In this document: piece after piece, positions 14,866 to 28,600 of the stretch | How the letters are laid out: the number at the start of each line of letters is the position of its first letter | Numbering within the stretch: the stretch's first letter is position 1 | Source of the DNA: Pipra filicauda | Taxonomy: Eukaryota; Chordata; Aves; Passeriformes; Pipridae | NCBI RefSeq assembly: GCF_003945595.2 | Contig: NW_024104357.1 | Location: 558,001-622,000, forward strand | Length of the DNA: 64,000 nt | Reading direction: 5' to 3' | Notes under the pieces: generated by a model | Told to the model about the DNA's origin: nothing | Database searches by the model: none | What the model saw: the letters and a program-made list of their open reading frames with translations, nothing else | Program-made: the position numbers and the translations under genes

Positions 14866-15555
14866 ATAGAATCATAGAATCATTTAGATTGCAAAAGACT
14901 TTTAAGATCATCAAGTCCAAGCGTTAACCCAGCACTGCCAAGTCCACCACTAAACCATGTCCCTGCATGACACATCTACATGTGTCTTGATCTACATGGT
15001 CTTTTAAATCTCTCCAAGGATGATGACTCAACCACTTCCCTGGGCAGCCTATTCCAGGGCTTGAAAACCCTTTTGTTGCAGAGGTTTTTTCCAATATCCG
15101 TTCTAAACCTCCCCTAGCACAGCTCAAAGCCATTTCCTCTTGTTCTCTTGCTTGTTACTTGGGATAGAATACCAACCCTCGCCTGGCCACAACCTCCTTT
15201 CAGGTAGTTGTAGAGAGCAATAACTTCACCCCTGAGACTCCTTTTCTCCAGGCTAAACAACCCCTAGTTCCCTCAGCTGCTCCTCAACAGACTTGAGTTC
15301 CAGACCTTTCCCCAGTTCTGTTGCTTTTCTCTGGACACACAAAGTGAGGGGCCCAAAACTAAACACAGAATTTGAGGTGTGGCTTCACCAGTGCTGAATA
15401 CAGGGGAAGAATCCCTTCCCTAGTCATGCTGGCCACACTATTGCTGATCCAAGCTGGGATACCACTGGCCTTCTTGGCCACCTGGGCACACTCTGGCTCA
15501 TCTTCAGCCAGTTGTCAAACAGCACCCTCAGTCCTTTCCTCCTGGGTAGCTTTCC
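14866..15555 (-). mobile_element. CR1 LINE, 5'-truncated copy, reverse orientation (3' UTR region)
   Basis: The left edge carries ATAGAATCATAGAATC, the octamer-like 3' tail of avian CR1 in reverse complement. It is followed by the typical reverse-strand blocks: AAGATCATCAAGTCCAAGC, CACTGCCAAGTCCACCACTA, ACCACTTCCCTGGGCAGCCT, CTTTTCTCCAGGCTAAACA, CTGCTCCTCAACAGACTT, TTGCTTTTCTCTGGACAC and GGCCTTCTTGGCCACCTGGG. About 690 bases of the 3' part remain; weak similarity may run to about 15,605. No reverse-transcriptase part is present, so it cannot move. The open frame at 15372-15737 lies over the right half of this element and continues past it, and is not a gene. Confidence 0.9.
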
Positions 15556-17817
15556 ATGCTATAATCCACGTGGAATTCAGCAGGCTGCAATGTACATGGA
15601 AAAGTCTGGCCATGCTGTGGTATTTCATACAACACAACTGCTGTGCACCCGGCTATCTTGGTTTATCACTTTTTACAGGTCTCAGCAATGTCTCCCAGTT
15701 GAGTGTTCCATTAACTTTTTCACCTATTATTTCTTAAAAAAGCCCAGAAGTAATCTTAATCCCCCTTATCTGGCTATACTATTATCTTGCTGCATTCCTG
15801 GTGCCTTCACACAAAGATTTTGTGGAGCTATGTTTTTTCACTTAGCCCAAAATCAGCTTGGAGGAAGACAGGGCGAAGAGGTCTCTGCTTGAACAGGCTA
15901 GAAATAGAAATTAGTCTTAGTTTGTGCCTGGTTTTAATTCAGATCAGATTAGAGCTGGGTTTGTTTTACTGCAGTTTAAGAGAAGGGAACATTTCATATG
16001 TGAGATGGGAGATTGATTCCCGTTAGATCCTCCCTTCAGATTAGTCCCTTGGAGGAGTCTAAGTTGATCCACATGCTCTGGCCTGCTGGGACCAGTAATA
16101 CCAGCAATAAACCCAACCCTGTCAACTCTGGAAAGAATGTCATTGTGACATCAGTAGTGTTCTTTCCCCTGAGGAACTGAGGGTGTTTGTAGTGAGAAAA
16201 GGAGGAGTAAAATTGGCAACTGTTTAAATACAAATGACCAGGAAGAAAAGGTACAAAATCCACCTCCTTTAGCATGGGATTAAGTGGATCATGCATTTAT
16301 AATAGTTTGCTGTATTACTAAATTCAGTACAGCAGCTTTCAAGTTTGAAGCAAGTCTCTTTAGTCTATTCCTTCAGAAAGTGCAGTCCAAAAGCTATTGA
16401 TCTATTTGTACAGATAAACATCCCACAGAGTTATCAGAATCAATGCACACACTCAGGCAAAGATTCAATACAAATAATAATAAATAAGTACAGACACAGG
16501 AAATAGAAATGTACAATTTAAAACTGAATGAAATGCTGACCCAAATAGCTGTTTGTGTGCATTTCTGCAAAGGCAATTCCAAGAAAGGGAAAGAGGGTGC
16601 AAAAAGTAAGTGGTAATTTCAGAGGTGGCAGACAAGAGATGAGACGAGCAACATCCAGATCAAAGGAGATGGGCAAGGGATGGGTAGTGGTGGAAGCACC
16701 ACTCGATTTTATTAAATTTTTTTATATGTATATGAATTTTAAAAGTCTTTGTACAAAGCAAGGTCTGAGAACTGTTATTGAGATCTACCCAGAGGAGAGT
16801 AAAGGAGTAGCAACGGGTACCTGTATACATGTTTTCCATAGCTGGACAGCCTAATTTTGCACCCATGGGATTTTTTTGAGGTCAAGAGAAGTTTTGGCAT
16901 GAAATCTTTTTGTGTTTTGCTGAGCCATTTTCATCTGCTTTGGTTGTCTCTGAAGCTGCCATGAGAAGAGATGAGATGGGATGGGGTGGGGTGAGCCTGG
17001 GCCAGCCACCAGTCTTTCAAAGTACATATGGCAGAGGTGCCCTGATGGGCACTGAACCCAGGAAGTAAGAGCTGAGAGAACAGATCCAGGTGGTTATGAG
17101 AAAGAACAGAGTGGGAAGAGGCAGAAAACACTAGACAAATGGGAAAGGAGAGGTAGATTGGGAGCGACCTCGGATTGTAAAGCATGCTATTTAAAAGAAA
17201 CAGAGAAACATAAATAAATTGTGGAGATTCTTGGCAAAAGACTCAGTGAAGGTGATAATGGGAGATGGCTTGGAACAGAGGTTAGACCAGGTCTTAAACC
17301 TGCCAACCACAGGATACCAGGAGGGTCCATGAGGCTGGTCACAGTCCTCCTCACAGCTTCATGCAGGTCCACCCATACCTGCTGTTCCTCACACCCCTCC
17401 CCAAGCACCCATCAGGAGGTGCTCAGCACCGAATGGACTGGACCTGGGCTTTCACCTGGCACCACTGCTCCTCAAATACTTTCCAGGTGGGAGAAGCAGA
17501 GGGCTGGTCACAGGCTGATGTAATTCAGCTCCGCAGAATCCGCACCAGACATGAGGATGAGGCTAGAGGACTGCTGAACACAATGCTGAGGGTGGGGAAT
17601 GTCACTGAGTTTCATACAGGGTCCAAAGGACACTTAGGGGAAGAAAGAGAGAGAGAGGCTAAAGGTTTAAAAAGCATTTTGATAAAAAAAGCAAGATACT
17701 GTCAAGAAGTCAATCAGAAGCCAAAACTTGGCCAGATCTGCTCTTATTTAACCTTCAGCATGGGATCAGATCTCAATCTTTCTATTCTTGGTAACAGCTG
17801 ATGAACGCAGTGTAACA
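15556..17817. other. Noncoding sequence downstream of the CR1 copy
   Basis: No gene or RNA seen. The stretch includes a G-rich block at 16970-16995 (repeated GATGGGATGGGG-like units) and a GA-rich run near 17645-17660. Open frames of up to 146 codons (17361-17801) have no recognisable domain. Confidence 0.5.
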
Positions 17818-18120
17818 AGGTATTAATAAACATCTGCCCAGCTCTTATATTAATATGGAGAAGAATTAATGGAGGTCTTAGCACGTTCATATTTTCTAAT
17901 TATGGCAGATGACTTTATTTATAGAAATAATAGAGAGAATAGAAATTGTCACTGACACCATGTCAATATACGTAATGAAATCCAATCATTTAATCGCATT
18001 ACATTTGGCTAAGGAGTCACATCAATAAAGGGCCCTCCTTGGAGCAGTTCAGTGGTCGGTACGTACTTCGCGTTAGGGAGCTATTAAGATTAATGTTTTT
18101 TCAATGAATCACGGGGAAAA
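17818..18120. promoter_or_regulatory. Candidate conserved noncoding element with homeodomain-type sites
   Basis: This AT-rich segment is dense in ATTA/TAAT cores and keeps several CpGs (ATACGTAATG, TTAATCGCATT, GGTACGTACTTCGCGTTAG) that are otherwise rare in the surrounding DNA. It also has CATCAATAAAGG near 18021. Retained CpGs together with clustered homeodomain-type cores are typical of vertebrate enhancers within developmental or neuronal genes. This is an inference from composition only. Confidence 0.3.
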
Positions 18121-21100
18121 TAAGTCATCTCTGACACACCTATTCCTGTGCCTGAGACCTCGAGAGGGACAGGGCTGGGGGCAGAGCTTTCCACCCGGAG
18201 AGATGAAGGCCATGGCCCTTTGTGTAGCTGTCTGATCTTCGTGCTCTTTTCTGGACACCCCTTGCTTCCAGTCCCCAAAGCATCCAAAATAATGAGATAT
18301 TGCCCAGACTGAAGCCCGTGCTATAGTTCAGCTGTTGCTGGCCATGGCTAAGCCAGCTCATGCATCAGCTCTGCTTCATGCAGTGCCCTCCTCTCCACCA
18401 CGATAAAGTATCACCAGTGCTTCTGTGGGAATGATAACATACTATACCACTGAGATAAATAAAGCACAATGTTAAATCTTGATATGTTTACACCTCCTAA
18501 GAGAGGGGGAAGAGGCCTATAAAATTCCCGCTAAAGGAGACATGGCTGTTCAGATTGTTTGCAGCTTGATAGGTAAACCCTGTGGCCAGTTTTTATTGAG
18601 TTGCTGACGTTGGTCTTAGAGGGCTGTTGGGGTTTAAAAAGGTTTTGAACAACTACTGTGGTTGTTTCTCAAGGTTTTGAAGTACATTTCATAAATGTTA
18701 GTTCAGACAGGCAGTTGGGAAAGTTTGGATCTCTCCTCCCAGAAGCAGGGAAAAGTAAAACAAAGCTACTATTATGGTGGCAGATGGTCTGGTACACACA
18801 GAGCACTGCTAGTAATTTTGCTCCTTGAACATTGAAGAAGGAGATCTGGAGTGATGTTGAAAAACCAAGAAGGTCCTCTAGTTCTCTCTTGTTCTTCCAA
18901 AATGTGTTTCCTAATCCATTCTGGTCTTCCAAAGCTATCAGTCTGAATTAATGAAAACAGAGCAAGGGAATGGTACTATTTCTATTAATTATAGAGGCAG
19001 GTTTGTGCAATAAACAGAATTCATATCCCTACAGTGCTGCTTAAGTACCTATAATTCAGCTGCTCTGTTCACAACTGCAGCATCTTATTCACGTTGTTTT
19101 ACAAATTAGCAAACCTGGAATCAGCGGCTGAGTACAGTGTGATGACATTTAGTTTAACTATGGGGGATCTGATCTGCTGAAATCCACGGGTGGTCTTCTA
19201 GTGCTGCTTTTTACTGTGATTGAGTTACAGCTCTCAAATTAGATGCTCCTAGATCAGCTCCATGTTTTCCATAGAAGTGAAAACACAGAGCCTTAGGAAA
19301 TAGTGTCAGTTACGTACGGTAGCTGCTGGTACTCTTCCAAGTACTGCCAAACTAACATTTGGGGCAATGCTTTTTCAGAGACGGGTAGAAAGGGGGGCCA
19401 GAGCACTCCTGGAGTGAGGGAAGTGAGAGCTTTTGAGGGGATGACAGACGAAACCCAGAATTCCAGGGGGAATAAAGGAAACCTGGAAAGATGCAGAGCG
19501 ATAATCATTCTTGTTCCACTCCAGCTTTCCCCTTTCCAGAATAACTAAACTTTGCTTTCCTCTGCACCTGAGTGAGAGGAAGCAAATTGCTGATTTCCAG
19601 TTGCCAAATGCATTTGATAGTAGAGCTCCTGCTGCAAGCCCAGAACTTTGCACCAACAAACTGGTCTGACTGGGGAGAGCTCTGGTAAATGAAATACTCC
19701 AGTAACAACATTTTCCAAAACCTGTAAGGTACCAATAGCAGATCACTTCGAGTCACAACGTGTTCTGATAGCAAATGACTGCACCAGAATAAAGAAAAAA
19801 AGAAAAGGTACTTCTCTGGGCTGTAGAGCAAAAGGTTGATTTTTTTTAATCAGCTGCTCGCAGTGCTGCTGGTGTTACATTTTAAGCATCTGATTCAGGC
19901 ATTTGAGTGGAAAGGCGATAAAATCCTTGACTTTGATTGAATTTCCATTGTGGCAAAAGGGAAAAATAAATACAAACAGCATAAAGAAATAAAAAAAGTT
20001 ACTGTGGGACAAAACTTTCCCCATCATTTTTTAAATCTATACAGATACTGAAAAAAATGTTTTTTGGTTTGCTTGAAGGTCAAAATTCAGCTTTTAAGCA
20101 TTCTTTCAGCAGGCATTATATTTAAATACTGAACTGCCTGCCAGTTTAAGGAGCACATTTCTTCAATTACATCCAGCACTAGTGCAGCTGTTAGGATTTC
20201 CCAAGGGACCACTGCAAACTGAAGAAATGCCTTTGCTGTGGTGCTGACAGGTTCTGTGGCATTGCCCTGCCCTTTGCTTGCTTCTGCATTCGGCTGCTGG
20301 CCTCACTGATGTAAATAAGAAGAGAATCAAGTACCCAGGCTCTTCTGAAGTCCATGTCAAAGAACATTTAAATGATAGACTTCATTGCTTGTACAGCAAC
20401 TTTAAAAGAAGAATTTTTTACAAAGCAGTTCCAGTGTAAGGAAAATGAGTAAGTGGGGGTGAAAGTTAAATTTTACACCCTATACAATATAAATGCATCC
20501 CCTATTACAGAAGCCTCTGATAATATTTCCTCTAATTGAATTACTTCTATGAAATCAATAGGGGAGAAAACCCCTCTGAACACATTAGGAAGAGGACTAC
20601 CAGCTTTTATTTATCTACTACATTGTTTTACAGAGGGAGGCACACGTTACAATAGGGATAACTCAAGTCATGAGCAGGGAATTACCTTTTACCATCACAA
20701 GTTTTCCTACAGGTATGTTTCCTTAAAAGGAGCTAAATAAATGGAAGAATTTCAATACCAGCTTTTAGGAGCAAGATAGTATCCTGAGAATATCTATGTA
20801 TGAGAAACATTTTTAGTTATACTTACCTTAGCAGCCTCCTCAGTCACAAGCTGTACTGTAAAGCATCTTTATAATAGAAATGGTCTTCTGGATTTCAAGG
20901 TCAACGTGAAAACACAGATTTTCCGCATTTTGATTCAAATGTAACTCACATGATTACTGGGGCTCAAGGATTTTTAGGAGAGATGGAGGCAGGAAGAGCT
21001 TTCATAAAAGCATTAAAATGGGTGAAAATTCATGTGTAATTGTTAAACTGCACTAAAGAGCAGAGAATACAGACATAACACACAAGATCTGATTTTCACT

Positions 21101-24100
21101 ATCTATTGGCTTATTTCATTAATGGTACTACCAAATGCTTAGTAAAAACCTCTTGTTGTTTGGAAGAAGGTGGCTGGAAACTGGCCAAATGATGTACACC
21201 TTAGAGACAAAGACCAAGGAAGGTGAGATGGTGCAGGCTGTATCTGTGATAATTATTTGAACAAATCCCACCTGCCTGGCACTCAAGGGTAGAGGCAAGC
21301 TTTTGCTGTCTGGGCAGGTCTCATATGTATCTCCAGCGCACATTTTAGCAGCCAGAATTTGCTTTTAATCTCCCATATGACATTTGGTATGTCAGGACAG
21401 TGAATTCTGTCTTGATCCTGATAGTTCCTGTCATTCAGCAACTGCTGGGTGGCAGCTGGACAGCATGAGCAGCACAGCCCAGAACAAAGCCAGCAGCATG
21501 TGGGGATGGTCAATCCCAGGGAGGTGCCACAGGGCCCTCCAGCTTCCAAGTGTCCCCAAGACAGAGATGGGATGTTCACCTGACTGTCACTCCTTGATGG
21601 TGAGGAGTTTTGAGCCCACAGCAGATGAACAACTTCCGACTTTGGGAAATCCTTCTTAACTGCACGTGCCAGTCCCCAACACACAAGTGAGGTTCCCTTG
21701 AGTGTGGGAAAGGGGACAGTGCACAGAGCTGCTGGAGAAAAGTGGCAGCTTTTTCCCTGAAGGAAGTGTACAATACGTGGACCTCACACATCCACACATA
21801 TGGACATGTGGCATGTCCTGGACACCCCTACCTTGTCAGGGTGTGGGATGTGGGTGGGAAGCGACCCACCCATCTGCCCTGGTCACCAAAGCTGGACAGT
21901 TGTTCAGTGAGGTGGTCAGATGAACCCGCCTGCGTAGGAGAAGCTGTTCAGTGCCAGACCTCTCACTCACTCTCACAGAAAGGAAATTCTCACTCAGCAT
22001 TTTGCACTGGAACTTCAGTACTGAGATGGTTATCTTCCAGGAGCTAATACAAAATAACTTCCCACAAATGGCCCAGCAACCCAAAATCTATTCCTGCAGC
22101 CTGAAAATTTCAGTGTGTTGCCAGCTCACAGCTTTGATGCCACCAGTTCCTTAAGGCAGTTTTATCCAGCTCTGTTGAAAAGGAAAACATTCACTGTGCC
22201 TTGGGGGAAATGAGGCATAGAAGTCCCGTTATCACTGACAGAAGTTTTGTTTCTAATTCCCCATCTGCTCTTCTGAATGTTAACCTACAGTAGTGACACA
22301 TAACTTAAATGATAAATAAGGATTCCAAATAGGAACCAACAAATAGTAGTCAGATAGGCTGGTGGTGTCTGCAAGAATGTGATGTGGACATTCGTATTTC
22401 AAGAAAGAGAAATGAAACAAAAAAATAGTGTTGCATAACAATAAAGGGAAAATGCTAACACAGAATAGGACAAAGTAATGGTCAAAATCGGATTTATTTT
22501 TTTTAACTTTAATCCATATAGGATCCTTCACAGCTCCTCATTCCTATTCTTATTGTTACTTGTGTTTAGCAGCTGAATAAAATAGCAGTCAAGGCAAGAA
22601 ATATGGGAAGAGAGTAATAATGTGATGCATAGTGTTAACTCACTGATTTTGGAAATATCCATTTATCTTGGTTAAATAAAAGCTTAGCCCAAGTAGTAAG
22701 CCAAGTAATCATGATTAGAGAGAGAAAAAGACATTCACCTCCTTGGAAACTCAATACTCTTCAACAGTAATAGCACTGCAGTGACATTGTTCGAAGCTGG
22801 ACACTTGCAGTAATTAATACAGATTATTGCCATCTGAGGAATGGAAGTATCTGTGCTTGCTCCTACCATTGTTTTAATTTCAGACCAGTTATGAGACCAA
22901 AAATACTTTGGGTTTTTGTTTCATGGACACAGCCCCTTCACTGTTCAGGCCATCAGAGGACAGTAGAGGTTTTGTTCTCTTTATTGGTTCATAACTCCAT
23001 AGAGGGTATATGTACACTGTTCTCTCTTAGAGAGACTTTGCCTTTGTTCTTTCTCATTATCTTTTTTCCTGACTCTCAAGAAAAATTGGTTTTATGCTAA
23101 AAAGTATATTACAAGAACATATCTATTAAGAGATTCATGAACTCTCAAGCTATTGTTTTTCTAAGGAGGATGAATCTGCATCTGTATTGTCCAGTGTATC
23201 ATGCACTGAACTCATCTGCAAAGCAGGTGCTTTAGTGCTCACACTGATTTCTGACCTATTAGCCTGGTGCAGCACTGCATTAACCTGAGTGCATCAGCCT
23301 TGTCTCAGAGTCCATCAACTCTTCGACTCACCAGATTCCCCATCCACCTCACACCACTACTTCTGTGCATTTCATTACTGCCTTGCTGCAATATGCAGCT
23401 GTTCCTGCTCTTTGTGGTGTGGGCACATCACTATTATCTGTGTTGTGCTCCCTGTCTTTCTAATACTCTGTCTTAATGTGACCCACTTAATTTCTAACTT
23501 TCTCTCAGCCTTGCTCATCAGACTGGGTTTGATCTGTGTCCTAACCATGAAGGACTCCACTAGAAAGGCTTCCTCCTTGCACTAGAAATGGACCTTCCCT
23601 GTAGGAATTAGGATTTTGCATTGTTTTTCTAATCAGCCAGTTGGCTTCTGTCCCTAACATGTGACTTGGACATCCTTACTCTCACTCCACAGCCTATTAC
23701 AAAAAATATCTGGTCATATATCAGCAGGAGTCCCCGACTGGTAAGCATTAGCTTGCTATACCATGTTTAGGGGTCATCAGAAATTATTGCTACCACACTA
23801 TTCCCACCCAGGTGCTCTATTTTGCTGTGAATAGCAGAACTAGTCAATGGAGAGAAATCTCTTCCATTCAGTTAATATCTTAATATTGAGCTCATTGTTA
23901 AAACAACAGTTCCTCGCCACTAATCAGCAAAAAGCAATCAGGCAGGGCAAACAGGGGGCTCCAGAGGACACATGCATGAGTTCAGTGGTCCACAGAGCTG
24001 TAGCCACGTTGCACACGACTTAGACTCAAGAGCCAGTAGGCAGCTGCACCTGCAGAATTACGTTTGAAAAAATGAGGACACTAAGAATATTAATTTTCTG

Positions 24101-25370
24101 TGAAAATTACGTGAAATGCATGCAGGAAAAAAATATGTCTGGAGCTTTTCTACAGCACTTGGGCACAAAATTTTGCTTTGTGAATTTGACACAGCAATTG
24201 ATCATATTCAACTAAGAGGGCTACAGATGGTGAAGTCTGTGTTCTGAAAAGATGACAAACCACCGCAGAGTGCTTATGATGCAAAATTTACCCTTTTGTA
24301 ATAAGACAAAGAGGAAAGATGCTCATGAGAACTAAACTGGGTGTATGCTTTTACCAGACAGTTGTTTATTTCCCAGCTCCATGACTCTGTATCAGTAGTA
24401 TTGTGGTATTATATCTGTCTTTTCCTATCAAGCCCTTTCCTCAGTTTCAAAGGAGACAAGTAATTTCTACTCAGTGTCTGTCATAACCAGATTTCTAAGC
24501 TGGCATGGCAGGACTATTCGCAACCTATTTGTAGACATCTCTCTGCATCCAGAGATCCTTCAGCAGGTCCCAGAGACCAGTGGTAATGGAACACAACTAC
24601 CAGCCAGCTAAAGACCCAAGCTCATGCTCCTCTTGTTCCTCCAATCCAGCAGTCTCTGACATTTAGATCTCAACAATCTATTCCTTGCGTATGCCAGCAG
24701 ATTTAATACAGCACTGTTCACTGACAGCCAGGGAAGCTAAACCGGCACAGTTAAATAACTTGCTTGAATTTCCAGTTCACATTGGCAGCACTCATGGTCC
24801 TCTTCCCTGGTCACTGTTTTGGATCAGATCCTTTACGAACTGGTCTGCGCAAACATGGTGCAAAAGCAGTTGCCTGCAATGGTGAAGTAGCTTTACACCA
24901 ATACCCAAAGCAGAGAGCCAGCCTGCTTACTGGGGGAGCAGCGTGGGCTGAAACACTTTTCTGAACCAGGGGTGAAGCCAGGGAAGAGCTTTTTGCAAAT
25001 CATGTCCTTGCTCAGCGTCTCTGTGTCACACCTGTACCTTTGCAGTATTAACATGGCCATGGTCATGGTCTTTAGTAAGATGTGACATGTGAAACCTCAG
25101 CAGTGGTCTCATATTGGTGCCAACTGCCCACCCGTTAGGAGCACACGCGTCCAGCCAGCTGTGCTCTGCTAGACCCTCATAAAAATTAACAAGAACTCTA
25201 AATGCAGGCTGCTGTATTTTGCCACAGAAAATAAAGTCAAACAACAGCTAAAACTGGGGAGGGGGGGAAATGGGAGCAGAGAAGGCAGACCAAAAGCAAC
25301 ATAAGGGTTGTATTTATTTTCTAATCCCATCTCTTTTAGTGTCTGTGATGAGCACTGTAACTAAAGGAAT
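18121..25370. other. Noncoding sequence, presumed intron
   Basis: No gene, tRNA or intact repeat is seen. Open frames are at most 133 codons, on both strands, without family resemblance. There are short A- and T-rich runs (for example near 19790-19850 and 22494-22510). Confidence 0.5.
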
Positions 25371-25630
25371 CTAACTGAATTAGAATTTCAATATGTCCTG
25401 AGTAGATTGGAGCTGTTTCCATTCACGAGCAGCACGTCCCAGCTGTAATTGCCTGCTCGCTTATCCACATAGCTCTTTACAGCTAATCCAAATGCAGACT
25501 CAAAAATAAATAGTGCCAGAGCATTCACTTCCCGCTGGGCAGTAGTTTTAGCTCGCCTCTGCCTTTGCTTTGTTCCGGATGGTGCTCTCGATGGCAGAGG
25601 GACTGACTCAAAGGAGATAAAAGATGATTG
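25371..25630. promoter_or_regulatory. Candidate conserved noncoding element
   Basis: The segment contains an E-box CAGCTG (25440-25445), a TAATCC site of the OTX/PITX type (25494-25499), TGTAATTGCC and several CpGs (TTCACGAGCAGCACGTCC, CTCGCCTC, TCGATGG). Density of known motif types and retained CpGs suggests an enhancer, but this is composition-based inference with no alignment. Confidence 0.25.
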
Positions 25631-28600
25631 ACCTGCTCAAGAAAAGCCACTCCTGCTGTATCTGCCCTGCCTGTTTTGTGCTTTTCCTCTGGGTGCTGCT
25701 TTGTCTCTGTTTATTTTCCTCTGCCCTCACCTCTCTCCCAAGCCACATCGCTCCTGCAATCTACTTCTCCTTCGTGGCTTCCCTAAAAGCTGCTGGTGTC
25801 CTCCGTGTCCCCAGAAGCACATCACCCTTCCTATCTGTGTGCTCCTACCCACAAACACATCACCAGGATTTTAGCAGTGAAATTAAGCTCCCTCTTCAGG
25901 GATACTTAAAAGCTGCGCACTTCTCAGATTAGGTCTTCTCTGGAGGGGTGTAAAGCTGAGGTACAGTTGCACAAAGCTGGACAAGGTGTCCCCATGGATG
26001 GGACTTGGCACAACCACAAAGCAAGGCTCTGCCTTTGCTCTCTGACATGGGAATCTGTATGTGTGTTGGCTCTCATCCCTCCTCACTGGGTGGAAGGTGG
26101 TTGTCCACCATTTTTCAGACTGTTTTTTCCACTACAACCACCCCAGACTTCCTGGAAGCCTTTGACCAAGTCTCAGCAGCCTCTGTGCCTCTGTCCATCA
26201 CTTGTAAAACAGCAGTGCCAACACCCTGTTGCTTCACAGTTTGTGGTGTAAATCCCAGGTCCCTGAGATGACAATGGTGCAGGGGCATAGAAGTTGAGTA
26301 AGAAGCCACTTCAGCTTAGTCAGAGGTGCCCAAATCCCACCATGGAATCAATTGTTCTTAAAAATAATATTTTTAGTGTCCAAAAGAGCCTTGTCTAAGA
26401 CTTAATCAAGTAGGTACCCACAAAAATCTCAGCTGGAGAGAAGGTCATTCCCTCTTGATGACCATCAAAGAGACTGATCTCAGCATGGAGCTAGAGCTAG
26501 AAACACCTCTCTGGGAGCAGAGAAGCAATGCCTCCACCTCATCTCCTTTCTCTCACTCCCTCTCCATTTCCTACTGGTTTGTCATGGCATGACCACAAGC
26601 CACAGAGCATCTTCACTGTCACTCACATGCTCTTAGCCAGTCAGCCTGGTCCAGGGCCATATAGCTCTTCTGGTGCCGTGCAGTACCCAAGGTGATATAT
26701 CCCTCTGCAACGGCAGAGAATTGCACTAAGATTTAAAGGAGAGCATCAAGTGAGGTAGTGCAGCACTTTCACTGCCTTCATTCTTACCCCCAGGATCCTT
26801 CTCCATCACTGTAATACTACCTGGTCTTCGGCAGGGCAGATCTCCCTATAAAACTCTCTTGGCTCAATTGGATAGGAGTTGTAAGGGACTGACCCAGCAC
26901 TTGCCACTGCTGCACCCCCCCCCCCCCCAGATCCAGCCCATTTTATGCCACTTTGTGCCCTTCTCCAAAGCCAGAGAGCAGCTGCGATGATGAATAAAGT
27001 GCTTGTCCAATGTGTCACTTGCTACGTTAATTCCAATTCAGCACAGAAAGCTAAAAATGTTTGCAGAATCCTGACAGGCAAAGGGGACAATTATCCTCAG
27101 CTGCTCCTCACAAATGTTGATCCCCGTGACTGCAACATGCCAAGGGAGGCATTGCCTCGTGCTTGGATTGCAAACTCATCAGCACCAAAACACAGGGATG
27201 GTAATAAGGGCTGACTCTTCACTGCATGCTCTGCTACGAGATGAGCTGGAAGTGTCCTCTGCCAAGTACAGCAATGGGACCAGCACATCCCTTGTACGGA
27301 TGAGGAAGCTGAGGCTGTAGTGTCAGACTGCTCCAAGGCAATCAGAAGGTCACCAAAGAAGTTGTGACTCTCTTGCAATGATAGACAGTAGCTCCCTCCT
27401 TGTAGCTGACCTGGAGACACAGGAATTTCTTCTATAAGTTGCTGTTTCAATCAACTAAATCAGAATAATTAAGACTATGACAGTGTGGCCAAGGTGAGTG
27501 AAGTGAGTTGTCACTGGGACAGTAACACATAGGAAGAGGTACTGGGGGAAAAGAAAAAAGAAAAAAAAATAAAAGAAAGTTGGAAAAGGAAGTTAAAGTT
27601 AAAAAGACCAGGAAGAATAAAGACTATAAAGTCTACAGCCATGCTGGGTGGGCTGTTTAGGCTCGTACTAGGAAGGCAGCTCTTGGGGAAGCCTAGGGAT
27701 GAAAGGCATCACTAAATGGGAAGGTGTGAAAGCTTTTTCAAAACACAGAAAGTCAGCACTGGAACGAAAAACATCATGAAATGGAAACCTGGAAGCTTCA
27801 GAGGTTACATTGGAATACTTAATTTTGAAGTGTGAACATAATGCGTATTGTCATGTAGCAGAGATACAGATACCTCAGCCTTTCTGAATATCTCTCCTAC
27901 TCCTCTATATACTGGGGAGAGGGAATTAACAACTGTGAAGGATGACTTCACGTTAAAAGAAATTTTGCCTTTGAAAACAAACCCAAATGCCACTGTGTTC
28001 CACACACAGCTTTCATTTTCACTGGCAGCCCGATGGTCTACCTTTGGACATAAAATGTCCCAGACGTGCTTGTGACATGGGAGCCCAGCAAGACCACCCT
28101 GTGTCCAGGATGTCTCCCTCATTCAACTAAAAATCCAGATGGAGAGCTCAGCTCTCATCTCTGAGCTCTAGGGAAGCTTAGGAAAAGGGTCAGAAATAGA
28201 GGTGAATCATTAATGAAGCATCATTAGCCATCAGTCCTCCTAAACTCTTGTCAGTACATTAACACCAGCTGCCCATTGTCCACTTTCCCCTTGCCATAAT
28301 GAGGAACCCCAAATTCAAGGTCATCTGCCGGTGGAATTAGTCAGTTAGTGCAGCTGGAGCTCCTGAGATGCTGCAACAAGGGCAGTAATTTATGTCCCTC
28401 TGTCCTGCACCAGGCCTATTATCCTGGGAAGCAGCAGAGTCCAGTCACGAGGCAGAAATACACCATTTGATATTGCTGTTGCTGCTACACAATTTAGAGC
28501 TGCTGCTGCCAGAGCCTTAAACGTTCCCTAAGTGGTGACTGTCTTCTGCTAATGCAGATGCATTTCTTTTGTGAGTCAGTTTACTGCTGTTCTTGTTGGT

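Noticed and set aside
15372..15737. 121-codon open frame
   Set aside because: Begins inside the reverse-oriented CR1 copy and runs into its degraded edge; not a gene.
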